Shown here: positions 33,293 to 42,808 of the stretch, piece by piece
Layout of the letters: the number at the start of each line of letters is the position of its first letter
How positions within the stretch are numbered: position 1 is the stretch's first letter
NCBI RefSeq assembly: GCF_002095535.1
Contig: NZ_MLJI01000001.1
Location: forward strand, 3,854,412 to 3,918,411
Direction of reading: 5' to 3'
Origin: Pantoea cypripedii
Lineage (GTDB): Bacteria; Pseudomonadota; Gammaproteobacteria; Enterobacterales; Enterobacteriaceae
Length of the DNA: 64,000 nt
Notes under the pieces: model-generated
The model's database searches: none
What the model was told of the DNA's origin: nothing
Seen by the model: the letters and a program-made list of their open reading frames with translations, nothing else
Position numbers and translations under genes: made by a program

Positions 33293-34073
33293 ATGTACAC
33301 TTGCCTTACTGAATCACTATTTCATACTAGCTTCCTTGCAAAAAAACTAAATAATCATAACCTGAAATGGATCGTAAGAAACGCTCGTGAACTCGATTGC
33401 GAAGAATTGAATGAAATGCATTCAAGTCTTAGCAAAAAAAATTCATAGACAAAAAGACTTAAATACTATCGAAAGATCTTATCGCGGACTGAGTGAAGCA
33501 GAAGAGTATTTAGCGTTAACATATGGAGTACCTGAATTACATCCATTAAAACTGGCTAACATTGTCACAACGATCGACTTTACTGATGATTTTCTTTCTC
33601 ATTGTACGGATGGCGTGAATGCGATTGACAATTCAGGTGCGATTATATTCCTTAACGTCATTCTTAAAAATAAATGGATTGATTTTTTTGAACAACGAAT
33701 AGTTAATGCTCATCCCGCTGTTTTACCTTACGCAAGAGGAATGTTCGCCATTGAGCAATTTCTCGTTGATAACACTCACTGTCAATTTGAACAAGCTGCT
33801 GGAGCAACAATCCATTATATCGATATGGGAATTGACACAGGGGCTATCATTGAGACGGCTCAATTGGAAAAAATATGGGATCTTGAATCAATTTGGGCAG
33901 TTAAAGGAGAATCTTATCTCCTGGCATTCGAATTAATGAAATGTTATTTAACGCGCAAAGAAAAATTCACCTTAACTGATTGTCATAGGGCAGATAAAAC
34001 TATATCAAGCCCTTTGTATTTCAGGCGTAACTTTTCACCCGAAATAAAAAAACATCCGAGACCAAATTCATAA
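33293..34073 (+). pseudogene. Formyltransferase-family gene, split by an A-run frameshift
   Basis: A good start (GAGGTGGTATATG) at 33293 gives MYTCLTESLFHTSFLAKKLN and runs 50 codons to a stop after an A8 tract (33434-33441). One A less would continue into the frame ending at 34073: VNAHPAVLPYARG (formyltransferase active-site region with N and H), then ATIHYIDMGIDTGAIIETAQ. The joined protein would be about 258 aa, PurN/Fmt-like. Such enzymes formylate amines, including siderophore or sugar precursors. Starting at the internal ATG (33411) would leave 220 aa without the first strand. Confidence 0.65.
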
Positions 34074-34088
34074 CATTGAAAGGTAACA

Positions 34089-34413
34089 ATGCATGATGCC
34101 AATGTCGGGTTGTTTATCCTGTTAATCATTTCAATCTACATCTATATCGCAGAAAAGTTTAAAGAGATTAAATCCCTGCTCCCCCCTAATGGTAGGTGGG
34201 AAGTCAGGAAAAAATGTAATAATCGCTAAATTCAAAGCCAGTCAAGATATCTGGATTAATTACCGGGACACTTTTTTCCAGTCTGCCGTTCCCCATGCTC
34301 AAGGTACGCATAATTTAGGAAATGCAATAAAAGCCTGCACTCTTAATATGAGCACCTGGCGTATTGAAGAAATCAACCTCATCAATCCAGATGATTACCG
34401 GCTGAACTTATGA
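34089..34413 (+). pseudogene. Small membrane-protein gene with an A-run frameshift
   Basis: ATG at 34089 after AAAGG: MHDANVGLFILLIISIYIYI, AEKFKEIKSLLPPNGRWEVR, then a stop at 34224. Dropping one A of the A6 run near 34210 continues as NVIIAKFKASQDIWINYRDT and a C-terminus to 34413 (INLINPDDYRLNL). Joined product about 107 aa, one TM segment. Family not recognised. It follows the formyltransferase by 15 bp. Confidence 0.5.
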
Positions 34414-34497
34414 AGGGGAGACCTCCATCCCCTTTACATCAACGTCTTTCTCCCTGGCAATCCCTAAATCTCACGATGCAAAAATTCCCCACCTTCC

Positions 34498-34613
34498 TCA
34501 AATTTATGATCCACCTCACATTCCCACCAACTATACCAAGGTATAGTCCAATCATTGATTTCCCTGGTGTTGGCCTGATTTGGCATCCCCTCGTCCGAGG
34601 GGATTTTTTTAAC
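34498..34613 (+). ncRNA. ArcZ-like small RNA, copy 2 (in direct repeat)
   Basis: Same 116-bp unit as 30461-30576. Hairpin ACTATACC-AA-GGTATAGT is perfect here; then GATTTCCCTGGTGTTGGC and the terminator CCCCTCGTCCGAGGGG with seven T. It lies 95 bp upstream of ddlA on the same strand. GATTTCCCTGGTGTTGGC matches the ArcZ seed as remembered, including the leading GA. Probably the ancestral copy, with the island inserted upstream of it. Confidence 0.78.
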
Positions 34614-34708
34614 CTCTCTCCCCTAAAGGCCGCGGCGACCCGCTATACCTGCGCCCCCCACCCCGTGCTATCTTACCCATTCGCTTTACCGCAATCGGAC
34701 AAAAAACA

Positions 34709-35803
34709 ATGGCAAAACAGCGCGTGGGAATCATTTTTGGTGGAAAGTCGGCCGAACATGAAGTGTCATTACAATCAGCAAAAAACATTCTTGAGGCCAT
34801 CGATAAAAGTAAATTCGAGGTGGTGCTGCTGGGTATCGATAAGCAGGGAGAATGGCATCTGAATGATGCTTCCGGCTTTCTGCTTAATGCGGAGAATCCC
34901 GCACTGATAGCGCTTAACCGCTCCGGTGAGAATGTCGCGCTGGTGCCTGGGCAGGCATCGCAGCAGCTAATCACCCGTCACAATGCCCATCCTCTGTCGC
35001 AGGTTGATGTCATTTTCCCGATTGTGCATGGCACGCTGGGCGAAGATGGTTCGCTACAGGGTCTGCTGCGCATGGCGAACCTGCCATTTGTCGGTTCCGG
35101 CGTGCTGGGTTCTGCCGTCAGTATGGATAAAGATTTCACCAAACGTCTGCTGCGTGATGCCGGGCTGAATGTTGCCCCGTGGGTCAGCGTCACCCAGGCA
35201 CAGCGCGCCCAGCTTGATGTGCAGGCAGTGGTGGAGCGTTTTGGCCTGCCGCTGTTTATCAAACCCGCGAACCAAGGATCCTCGGTTGGCGTCAGCAAAG
35301 TCAGCCATATTGAAGAATTAGCGGCTGCACTTGATCTTGCCTTTACCTTTGACCGCAAAGTCCTGATTGAGCAGGGTATTAAAGGCCGCGAGATCGAATG
35401 TGCCGTGTTAGGGAATGACGACCCCGTCGCCAGCCCCTGTGGCGAAGTGGTGGTGCACGATGAGTTTTACTCATATGACACCAAATACATCAGCGAGAAC
35501 GGTGCTCAGGTTGTGGTGCCAGCTGCGATCGATGCTGAAGATAGCGAAGCGATCCGTGCCGTGGCGCTGAAAGCATTTCAGGCGCTGGAGTGCAGTGGTA
35601 TGGCGCGTGTGGATGTGTTTCTCACGGCGGGCGGAGAGATCATCGTTAATGAAGTCAATACGTTACCTGGCTTCACCAACATCAGCATGTATCCCAAGCT
35701 ATGGCAGGCCGCAGGTCTGGATTACAGCGCGCTGATTACCCGTCTGATCGAGCTGGCGCTGGAACGCCATCAGCAAAGCAGCGCACTGAAAAGCAGCGTG
35801 TAG
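34709..35803 (+). CDS. ddlA: D-alanine--D-alanine ligase A
   Basis: 364 residues, the E. coli DdlA length. ATP-grasp ligase: [20 protein letters not shown] at the N-terminus, [52 protein letters not shown] at the Mg/substrate site. Makes the D-Ala-D-Ala dipeptide for peptidoglycan in the cytoplasm. Converges on the diguanylate cyclase gene with 3 bp between. Confidence 0.97.
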   Translation: MAKQRVGIIFGGKSAEHEVSLQSAKNILEAIDKSKFEVVLLGIDKQGEWHLNDASGFLLNAENPALIALNRSGENVALVPGQASQQLITRHNAHPLSQVDVIFPIVHGTLGEDGSLQGLLRMANLPFVGSGVLGSAVSMDKDFTKRLLRDAGLNVAPWVSVTQAQRAQLDVQAVVERFGLPLFIKPANQGSSVGVSKVSHIEELAAALDLAFTFDRKVLIEQGIKGREIECAVLGNDDPVASPCGEVVVHDEFYSYDTKYISENGAQVVVPAAIDAEDSEAIRAVALKAFQALECSGMARVDVFLTAGGEIIVNEVNTLPGFTNISMYPKLWQAAGLDYSALITRLIELALERHQQSSALKSSV

Positions 35804-35806
35804 CTA

Positions 35807-37231
35807 TCAGGCAACATCATTTACCATCGTGCGAGGCTCAACGGCTGGCGAAGTTTGATTGCGGCCGTTGCGCTTCGACAGATAAAGGTTCTTATCTGCC
35901 GCCGAAATCAGGCGGTTAATCACGCCCTGCCACTCCCGCTCGTTCACCGCACTGCCATGTGCCAGCCCAAGGCTGCCGGTCACGGTCACGGTATTGCCCT
36001 GCAACCAGAACTTATCTTTAACCATCGACTGGCGAATCGCTTCGGCCAGTTGATACAGCTGGATGTGGCTGTAGTCAAACACCACCACGACAAATTCTTC
36101 GCCACCAAAGCGGCAAACCAGCCCGCGATTATTCACCACATCCTGAATACGCCGGGCAATTTCTTCCAGCACGCCATCACCGGCGTCATGACCAAAGTTG
36201 TCGTTAATGGCCTTGAAGTAGTCAACATCCAGCATCACCACCCCGGCGACACGGTGCAGAGAGAAAGGCTCCTGGCGCAGATTTTCATACAAGCCAGAAC
36301 GCGACAGCAGCTGGGTGAGGAAATCAAAATTGGCGCGCAACGATAGCCGCTGATTCAGCTGGCGGATGGCGTCCATGCTGACGGCCACCAGCAACGGGCT
36401 GATGGTGATGGTCGCAACGCCAAGACGTACCGAGGTGAGATGGCTGATCGGCAGCAAAGCATCATCGCCCTGAATATTCATCACCCCGTGGGAAACCAGA
36501 ATGATTTCGGTGATCCCGGTAAGCAGCAGTACCAGGCTGGTGATGGGGATCGGCAACACAATCGCACACCAGATCAATGCCGGAACCGGGAAAGTCAGAC
36601 TACCCGCCCCGCCAATCATCGCGCCGATAGTCAGCGACAATACGACACCCACCAGCGGCAGCAACTTGCTGGCATGTAATAACGAACACCAGGCGACCGA
36701 GCGCAGCGGGCGCGCCAGCAGAACTGGCAGCAGCATCAGCGAGGTAGAAAATTGCTCACTGAACCAATCGCCCCAGGCGGTAACAAAACGCGCACTGAAG
36801 CCGACTTCCTGCACCCAGGCCCCCCAGGTCGCGCACGACATCGCTGCCAGCAGGCAGGCGGGGAAAATACGCATGGCGTTAATCACCCGGCTATTTGCCG
36901 ATGGGGGCAACAGATGCTTAATCAGCATGCTGACCGCCACCAGGATAAACAGGATATTGGCCACGTTGAGGGTCACAGCGAGCATCGCCCAGCCGGAGAA
37001 CACCGTATCGTTAAAGACCATCGCCACAAAACAGACGACATAACTGGAGATACGATGCAGAAAAGGGTTACGCACCATCAACCCGGTAATCAGCGCGTTG
37101 ACCGGCCAGAACAGCGACAGCTCCTGCGGCACACGCAGATGGCTGCCAATAAAGCAGAAAAACAGCGTGATGAGGAACAGCGAGAGAGCATTCTTTTTAA
37201 AATTATTCTCTGCAAACAGCTTAACGCGCAT
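35807..37231 (-). CDS. MASE1-GGDEF diguanylate cyclase
   Basis: About 474 residues from MRVKLFAENNFKKNALSLFL; an upstream in-frame ATG at 37279 is possible. Eight or so membrane segments (residues ~15-290) of MASE1 type, then a GGDEF domain with an intact GGEEF motif (CRFGGEEFVVVVF) and the DVDYFKAINDNFGHDAGDGV loop. Makes cyclic di-GMP in response to an unknown membrane signal. No EAL domain. Confidence 0.92.
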   Translation of the reverse strand: MRVKLFAENNFKKNALSLFLITLFFCFIGSHLRVPQELSLFWPVNALITGLMVRNPFLHRISSYVVCFVAMVFNDTVFSGWAMLAVTLNVANILFILVAVSMLIKHLLPPSANSRVINAMRIFPACLLAAMSCATWGAWVQEVGFSARFVTAWGDWFSEQFSTSLMLLPVLLARPLRSVAWCSLLHASKLLPLVGVVLSLTIGAMIGGAGSLTFPVPALIWCAIVLPIPITSLVLLLTGITEIILVSHGVMNIQGDDALLPISHLTSVRLGVATITISPLLVAVSMDAIRQLNQRLSLRANFDFLTQLLSRSGLYENLRQEPFSLHRVAGVVMLDVDYFKAINDNFGHDAGDGVLEEIARRIQDVVNNRGLVCRFGGEEFVVVVFDYSHIQLYQLAEAIRQSMVKDKFWLQGNTVTVTGSLGLAHGSAVNEREWQGVINRLISAADKNLYLSKRNGRNQTSPAVEPRTMVNDVA

Positions 37232-37420
37232 ACGTCGAACCCTGTAACCTGGAAAGTCGCTGCCATATGCCGGGGGCATCAGCAGGCATTAAACCTGAAA
37301 AAAGGACATTCTGATTCGTTAATTAAGCCCGTGTTCATCATTCAACTCTGCGCCTGGGGGGCCTGAGAGAAGCCAGGCAATGATGGAGAAAAGCGCGACA
37401 ATTATGCCCTGTAAATAAAA

Positions 37421-37447
37421 AAATCGGATATCCGAGATATCCGATTT
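37421..37447. terminator. Bidirectional terminator
   Basis: AAATCGGATATC-CGA-GATATCCGATTT, a perfect palindrome flanked by A and T runs, located 38 bp after the sulP stop on the minus strand. It ends the carbonic anhydrase-sulP transcript and could also work from the other side. Confidence 0.85.
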
Positions 37448-37484
37448 TTAAGTAATAACACAAATTTCAGTTGCAGACGGATTG

Positions 37485-38939
37485 CTATTTTACCGCGACT
37501 GGCCACTGACTCAGTCGAATGCCGCGTTTATCCGCATTTTCGCCAAAATCCTGTAGCACCGCTTTGACATCCGGGTCGAGATACTCGGCATTATCGTGGT
37601 CCACAATCACCACGCTGTTTTCCGGGATCTCTGCCAGCAGGCCCTGCAATTTGGGGTTATGCATAAAGGTCAGATTCTGCTGGAAGCGCAGCACGTAGTG
37701 GTCGTCATAACGGGTCAGCTGCAACGCATTGCGGTGGCTCTGATACAGGCTGAAAAGTATCTGGGTAACGATACCGATGCCGATCCCAGCCAGCATCCCA
37801 AACACGATAATGCCGCCGATGGTGGCAAGGAAGGGGACATATTGCTGCGCCCCCATGCGCATTTGCTCGACGAGCAGACGTGGCGTTGCCAGCTTATATC
37901 CGGTGTACAGCAGCACAGCCGCGAGGCTGGCGAGTGGGATCGCATTCAGCAACTCGCTAAACCACAGCCCGCAAATCAGCAACAACACGCCATGCAGCAG
38001 AATCGAGACTTTACTTTGCGCCCCCACGCTGACGTTCACCGAACTGCGCACAATCACTGCGGTGATCGGCATCGCCCCCAGCAACCCGGCGGTGAGGTTA
38101 CCCACCCCCTGAGCAAACATCTCTTTGTTTGGCGAGGGGGCCGGATGTTGTGGACGCAGTTTTTTCAGCGCCTCCTGGCTGAGTAACGTTTCCAGGCTCG
38201 CCACCAGCGCCAGCGTCAGCGCCACCACCCATACCGCAGGATTTTGCCATGCCAGCCAGTCCGGGGTTTCCAGTTCGGCTGCCAATGCCGCCATGCTGTC
38301 AAAGGCAGGCAGAGTGATGCGCGGCAAACCCGCCACACCCGACACCGTTGCCAGGCATCCCACCAGCACTGCCACCAGCGGGCCGGGGATCCAGCTGAGC
38401 ACTTTGATCGATTTGATAAATGGCGTGGTCCAGAACCACAAAATCAGCAGCCCGACACCGGCCACCAGCATCGCCGAGGCCGAGAACGCGAATTCGCCAT
38501 TCAACAGCGACACCAGCTCCGCATCCCCCGCCGCCCCCAGCGCGACCGGAATTTGCTGGATAATCAGCAAAATACCAATTGCCGCCAGCATCCCCTTGAT
38601 GACACTCCCCGGAACCAGGGCAATAAAACGTCCGGCACGCAGCACACCAAACAGGCACTGCAACAAACCCGCGAGCATCAACGCGGTGAGAAAAGCGGAG
38701 AAGCTGCCCAACGTCTCAATCGACGCCACCACGATGGTGACCAGGCCCGCCGCCGGTCCGCTCACGGCAAAGCGTGACGGACTGAGCGCCGTGACCAGCA
38801 ATCCGCCAATCACGCCGGTGAGCAGACCGGCAAACGGTGGCAGACCACTGGCCTGGGCAATCCCGAGACAGAGTGGCAGCGCCACCAGAAACACCACCAG
38901 ACCGGCCGGAATATCCTGACGCAGGGTATTCAGATTCAT
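37485..38939 (-). CDS. SulP-family anion (probable bicarbonate) transporter
   Basis: 484 residues: LRQDIPAGLVVFLVALPLCL, GIAQASGLPPFAGLLTGVIG, FAVSGPAAGLVTIVVASIET, about 12 membrane segments, then a short STAS-like domain (VVIVDHDNAEYLDPDVKAVL). The start overlaps the stop of a beta-carbonic anhydrase gene, a recurring pairing that points to bicarbonate uptake rather than sulphate. Confidence 0.88.
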   Translation of the reverse strand: MNLNTLRQDIPAGLVVFLVALPLCLGIAQASGLPPFAGLLTGVIGGLLVTALSPSRFAVSGPAAGLVTIVVASIETLGSFSAFLTALMLAGLLQCLFGVLRAGRFIALVPGSVIKGMLAAIGILLIIQQIPVALGAAGDAELVSLLNGEFAFSASAMLVAGVGLLILWFWTTPFIKSIKVLSWIPGPLVAVLVGCLATVSGVAGLPRITLPAFDSMAALAAELETPDWLAWQNPAVWVVALTLALVASLETLLSQEALKKLRPQHPAPSPNKEMFAQGVGNLTAGLLGAMPITAVIVRSSVNVSVGAQSKVSILLHGVLLLICGLWFSELLNAIPLASLAAVLLYTGYKLATPRLLVEQMRMGAQQYVPFLATIGGIIVFGMLAGIGIGIVTQILFSLYQSHRNALQLTRYDDHYVLRFQQNLTFMHNPKLQGLLAEIPENSVVIVDHDNAEYLDPDVKAVLQDFGENADKRGIRLSQWPVAVK

Positions 38940-39571
38940 GGTATCGATTCCTCTGCAGATTGCTGAATTAACTCTTTCAGATGGCCAGACTGCAGGTCAT
39001 ACACGCAGCCAAACACATCCAGTTGTTGTCCGGCCTGCCACGCCAGCCGCACCGGTTCGGTTACCACTAACTGCGAAAACTGGGCAATCACGTTAGCTTC
39101 CACCAGACGATTAAGTTTGCTGCCCTCTTCTTCCTGCGCGCTGGCCGCACGATATTCCACCAGCCCCTGCGCTAAACCGTTGCGCAGGGCGGCAATGCGC
39201 CGCGCCAGCGCCGAATCTTCCTTTGCCAGCGGGCTTTCCGGCAGACCAAGAGCCGCCTGCACCCCGCCACAGCCGTAATGGCCGCACAACACCACACGCT
39301 GAACGCCGAGATAGAAAATCGCGTACTGCAACACGCTCATCAGATTGTCGTCATCAGGCACCACCATGTTGGCGATGTTGCGATGGACAAACAGTTCGCC
39401 CGGATGCGCGCCGGTTAATACCTCAGCTGGCACACGGCTATCAGAACAACCAATCCAGAGGGAATGCGGTTTTTGCTGATGAAGATATTTTTCGAAATAG
39501 TGCGGATTACGCTGGCGGCGCTGTAATGCCCAACTGCGATTTTTCGCTAATAAGGGTTTGAGTGTCGTCAC
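38936..39571 (-). CDS. Beta-carbonic anhydrase
   Basis: 211 residues. Zinc ligands and Asp/Arg dyad in GCSDSRVPAEVL, further His and Cys in LCGHYGCGGVQAALG. Interconverts CO2 and bicarbonate. First gene of a two-gene operon with the SulP transporter, overlapping it by 4 bp. Confidence 0.93.
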   Translation of the reverse strand: MTTLKPLLAKNRSWALQRRQRNPHYFEKYLHQQKPHSLWIGCSDSRVPAEVLTGAHPGELFVHRNIANMVVPDDDNLMSVLQYAIFYLGVQRVVLCGHYGCGGVQAALGLPESPLAKEDSALARRIAALRNGLAQGLVEYRAASAQEEEGSKLNRLVEANVIAQFSQLVVTEPVRLAWQAGQQLDVFGCVYDLQSGHLKELIQQSAEESIP

Positions 39572-40050
39572 AATTATCTTCTCTTAATGTCCGGGAATAC
39601 CGTATCCAGGCAAATTACGCCGTGAATAAGACAGGGCTCAGGGGAAAAAGCGGAGCTTCCTCACAAAAAATGGTTATAGACGCTTAAGAGTAGTAATGCA
39701 CCATGGTTATTTCCAGACCCTTCCATTTAAGGCTAAATGTAAATTTAGATTCAGTTTATGTCGGAGGAAAGTAAGGTTTTGCAAGGCGGCGGGGAAATGT
39801 TACGGCGGATGATACGCATTAATATCATATAGTTAAGTTGATAATTAAATCATGCATAATCAATACAATGACAAAAAAATACACGCAATTAGATTATGGT
39901 TAATTTTCTTTTAACGTTGCGGGCCATTTAATACCAGGAAATTTCTTAATTATAAAATTTATGATTGGATGATTTCACTGTCTTACCGTTAAAAACGCCG
40001 AATATTACGCTATTTATAGCGCCCGGTTGCGGTAAGAGATCACGAAAATA

Positions 40051-40107
40051 ATGAGAAGAATAATAGTTGCGATGAAAAGTAAATATTTCCGGACCTGGAA
40101 GGGTTAA
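40051..40107 (+). CDS. Possible 18-codon ORF before a terminator
   Basis: MRRIIVAMKSKYFRTWKG in the 575-bp gap between carbonic anhydrase and the phosphatase. No strong RBS (AAGAG at 14 bases). A terminator starts 2 bp after the stop. It may be a tiny basic peptide or simply part of a small RNA. The rest of 39572-40050 shows only A/T-rich sequence and a likely carbonic anhydrase promoter. Confidence 0.35.
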   Translation: MRRIIVAMKSKYFRTWKG

Positions 40108-40109
40108 AT

Positions 40110-40137
40110 AGCGCCCGACATCGCAGGCGCTTTTTTT
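40110..40137 (+). terminator. Rightward terminator with no obvious gene before it
   Basis: AGCGCC-10-GGCGCT followed by seven T on the plus strand. No annotated rightward gene precedes it in the gap, so an unannotated short transcript (~60-300 nt) ending here is likely. Confidence 0.7.
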
Positions 40138-40146
40138 CCTGACGAA

Positions 40147-40959
40147 TTATTTACCGTTCCACGCTCTCAGACGCGCTTCACGTACCTGCAACTGCTGTTC
40201 CGGCGTCAGCTTGTTGTAGTTTTCCGCCATCCCGCTTTCCCAGTCACCGTACAGCGGGTTGGGCAGCACGATAAATTGCGTACCAAAGCGTTGATGATTG
40301 CCGCTGACAAACGCCCGACGCTGCTCATTGTTCTGATGCCATGTCGCCCCCCCGAAGTCATTCAGGTTGTCTCCGGCGTACAGCACCACGTTATAGCCTT
40401 CGGCTTTGATCGCATCGAATCGTGCCTGTTTGTTGGAGCTGCCAGTGCTGAGCCGTACCGTTTTCTCATTCACTCCGCTGAAACCTAGCTTCTTCAGGTT
40501 ATCCACCGTCGCGGCGTAATCCTTTTGGTCGCGATTGGATACATAAAACATAGTGCCGCCATGGCTGTTGACGTAGTTGGCAAACTCCACTGCGCCCGGT
40601 ACCGCCAGAGCCTGACGCGCCTGTGTCCAGGCTGACCAGGTTTTGCCGCTAAATGGCTGACCATTTTTTGCCTGCCACGCACTGTAGGCGCTGTTATCGA
40701 TCATGGTTTCATCGAGATCGACGATCACCGCCTTGGGCTTACCAGCCAGCGAAGGAGCCTGATCAAACGCCATGCGCGCGGTGTTGAACGCCTGCCAGCT
40801 CAGAGCCTGATACTCGCCCGATTGCTGGAACCAGTTTACCGCCAGTACCGACTGCTGGCCGAGCTGCGCCTGTGCCTGCTGTTTCGAAGGCTGCGCACAG
40901 CCGGTGAGCGCCAGCGCCATCAGGCTCGACGTGACCAGCCAGGTGGTTTTTTTCATCAT
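40147..40959 (-). CDS. Class C acid phosphatase, lipoprotein e(P4) family
   Basis: 270 residues. Signal peptide with lipobox ending at C21 (ALALTGC), then the HAD-type DxDxT motif VDLDETMIDNSAYSAWQ, and MFYVSNRDQKDYAATVDNLK, VVLYAGDNLNDFGGA. An outer-membrane-anchored periplasmic 5'-nucleotidase/phosphatase, involved in nucleotide salvage in relatives. Single gene. Confidence 0.93.
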   Translation of the reverse strand: MMKKTTWLVTSSLMALALTGCAQPSKQQAQAQLGQQSVLAVNWFQQSGEYQALSWQAFNTARMAFDQAPSLAGKPKAVIVDLDETMIDNSAYSAWQAKNGQPFSGKTWSAWTQARQALAVPGAVEFANYVNSHGGTMFYVSNRDQKDYAATVDNLKKLGFSGVNEKTVRLSTGSSNKQARFDAIKAEGYNVVLYAGDNLNDFGGATWHQNNEQRRAFVSGNHQRFGTQFIVLPNPLYGDWESGMAENYNKLTPEQQLQVREARLRAWNGK

Positions 40960-41065
40960 TTCATCCTTAAGTGATTACGGTCAGTTTGTGTAAAGCTGTC
41001 AAAATGTAGCAGTTAACGTAAGCTGTTGGCAGCAGAAAGCGATCGGCTCGATAAAGGAGATACTT

Positions 41066-41785
41066 ATGGCTCACCCCGAACATCCGGCACCACGCTCAGC
41101 ATTGCTCGATGCGCTGGGCTGGCTGGAATATGCTTTTCAGCCAGCGGGCGTACCGGCTCCCGGCGATGCCGCCTATGGACATCAACGCCACAGCGCCAAC
41201 GTGGTGATGGCGGGTGACAACCTGCCGCCCAAAAGCTGCGAATCCGATGGGGTGATTGGTGAGGATAACCGGCCGGTCGCGGTCTACACGGCCGACTGTC
41301 TGCCGGTGCTGTTCGCCGATACCCATAACCATCAGGTTGCCGCGGTACATGCCGGGTTGAAAGGAACCTTGTCCGGCGTGCTGAATAGCGCCATTGACCG
41401 CCTGTTGGCGCTGGGCGCTCAGCCCGCGACCCTGCATGTCGCCATCGGTCCGGCAATTGGGCCGTGCTGCTATGAACTGGGCGAGGATTTAGTGACGCAA
41501 ATGCAGGCGCAGCCCGGTTTACCCGCGCTGAACTGGTCGGCCATCCAGCCGGAAAATCCGCAGGCCATCCGGCCTCAGGCACGCGCCCAGCAGCAGGGGA
41601 TTTGGTTTGATTTGCCGCATCTGGCGCGGGGATTATTACAGCAACGCGGCATTCCGGCAGAGCAGATTGAAGTGGTGCCGCTATGTACCTATTGCATGGC
41701 CGAAGCCGGTTCCAGTTACCGCTACAACACCCATTTTGCCAGCGGTTATCAATCCCGCTTCTCATGGATTCGCTGTCGCGACTGA
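41066..41785 (+). CDS. Laccase-domain (YfiH-family) protein
   Basis: 239 residues, RBS GGAG. Conserved metal ligands in VYTADCLPVLFADTHNHQVA, AVHAGLKGTLSGVLNSAIDR and AIGPAIGPCCYELGE, ending in CTYCMAEAGSSYRYN. Family members (PgeF/YfiH) act on purine nucleosides or cell-wall precursors. Conserved YfiH is usually by rluD, so this may be a second copy. Overlaps the 3' end of idnR convergently by 37 bp. Confidence 0.85.
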   Translation: MAHPEHPAPRSALLDALGWLEYAFQPAGVPAPGDAAYGHQRHSANVVMAGDNLPPKSCESDGVIGEDNRPVAVYTADCLPVLFADTHNHQVAAVHAGLKGTLSGVLNSAIDRLLALGAQPATLHVAIGPAIGPCCYELGEDLVTQMQAQPGLPALNWSAIQPENPQAIRPQARAQQQGIWFDLPHLARGLLQQRGIPAEQIEVVPLCTYCMAEAGSSYRYNTHFASGYQSRFSWIRCRD

Positions 41786-42777
41786 ATGGTTTCGCCCATA
41801 AAGATCTGATAGTTGAGATCGATGCTGTCAGCATTAAAGGTCGGATCGGCAATTTTCTTCAGCAGCAGCTCCGCCGCCTGGACGCCAATGGCATAGCGCG
41901 GCGTGATCACACTGGCGAGGCTGGGATACATCTCCCGGCTGATATCAAGGCCGTGAAAACCGGTAATGGCGATCTCATCCGGCACGTTGATACCGTGGCG
42001 CTGACACCAAAGCAGCGCGCCCAGCGAAATATCGTCATTGGTACAGAAAACCGCGTCCAGTTCGGGGTGCAGGCGTAGCGTCTGCTCCAGCATGGTGGCT
42101 CCGAGCCGCTGGGAAGAAAGGGTACGCGGATTGATCCGTGCCGCACGTAGCCCCCGTTCCTGCATCGCTTTGCGGAATCCCTGGAAGCGAAACTCATCCC
42201 GACGATCATCCAGCGAACCGAGATAAACAATGCAGCGTCGCCCCTGCTCCAGCAGCGTGCGCGTCATATCATAACCCGCATTGAAGTTGTTAAAACCCAC
42301 CTGCATATCGAGGCACGGCCCCTGAGTATCCATCACTTCAACGATGGGAATCTTTGCCGCACGCAGATACTTCACCGTACGCTGCGTATGCTGTTTTTCA
42401 CACAAGATGATGCCGTCAATATTCCACGCCAGCAGATTGCGCACCTGCTGCTCTTCACTGCGTGCATCGTAGTTATAGTTGGCGATCAGGGTCTGGTAGT
42501 GACCGGCGCGGGTGGCATGTTCGATGCCGCTCAGCAGATCAGCAAAGATCTGGTTTTTAAACGAAGGGATCAGTACGCCCAGCGTGTCGCTTTTCGCCGG
42601 TGACTGCCCCCCGGCCACAGGCTGAGGCACATAGTTCAGTTCTTCGATGACCCGCGCAATACGTTCGCCGGTATGGCTGGCCACCTTATCCGGCGTACGC
42701 AGGTAGCGGCTGATGGTCATTTTGGTGACGCCCGCCAGCTCGGCAATGTCCTGAAGAGAGATACGATGCTCAGTCAT
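41749..42777 (-). CDS. idnR: L-idonate/gluconate operon regulator IdnR
   Basis: 342 residues, LacI/GalR family: N-terminal helix-turn-helix ISLQDIAELAGVTKMTISRY, then a sugar-binding core (LGVLIPSFKNQIFADLLSGI, CTNDDISLGALLWCQRHGIN). Closest in layout to IdnR/GntR. It lies 31 bp after idnT as the last gene of idnDOTR, as in E. coli. Confidence 0.88.
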   Translation of the reverse strand: MTEHRISLQDIAELAGVTKMTISRYLRTPDKVASHTGERIARVIEELNYVPQPVAGGQSPAKSDTLGVLIPSFKNQIFADLLSGIEHATRAGHYQTLIANYNYDARSEEQQVRNLLAWNIDGIILCEKQHTQRTVKYLRAAKIPIVEVMDTQGPCLDMQVGFNNFNAGYDMTRTLLEQGRRCIVYLGSLDDRRDEFRFQGFRKAMQERGLRAARINPRTLSSQRLGATMLEQTLRLHPELDAVFCTNDDISLGALLWCQRHGINVPDEIAITGFHGLDISREMYPSLASVITPRYAIGVQAAELLLKKIADPTFNADSIDLNYQIFMGETIQSRQRIHEKRD

Positions 42778-42808
42778 GATGGCTCACCTCCCTGTGCAGC
42801 CACATCGG

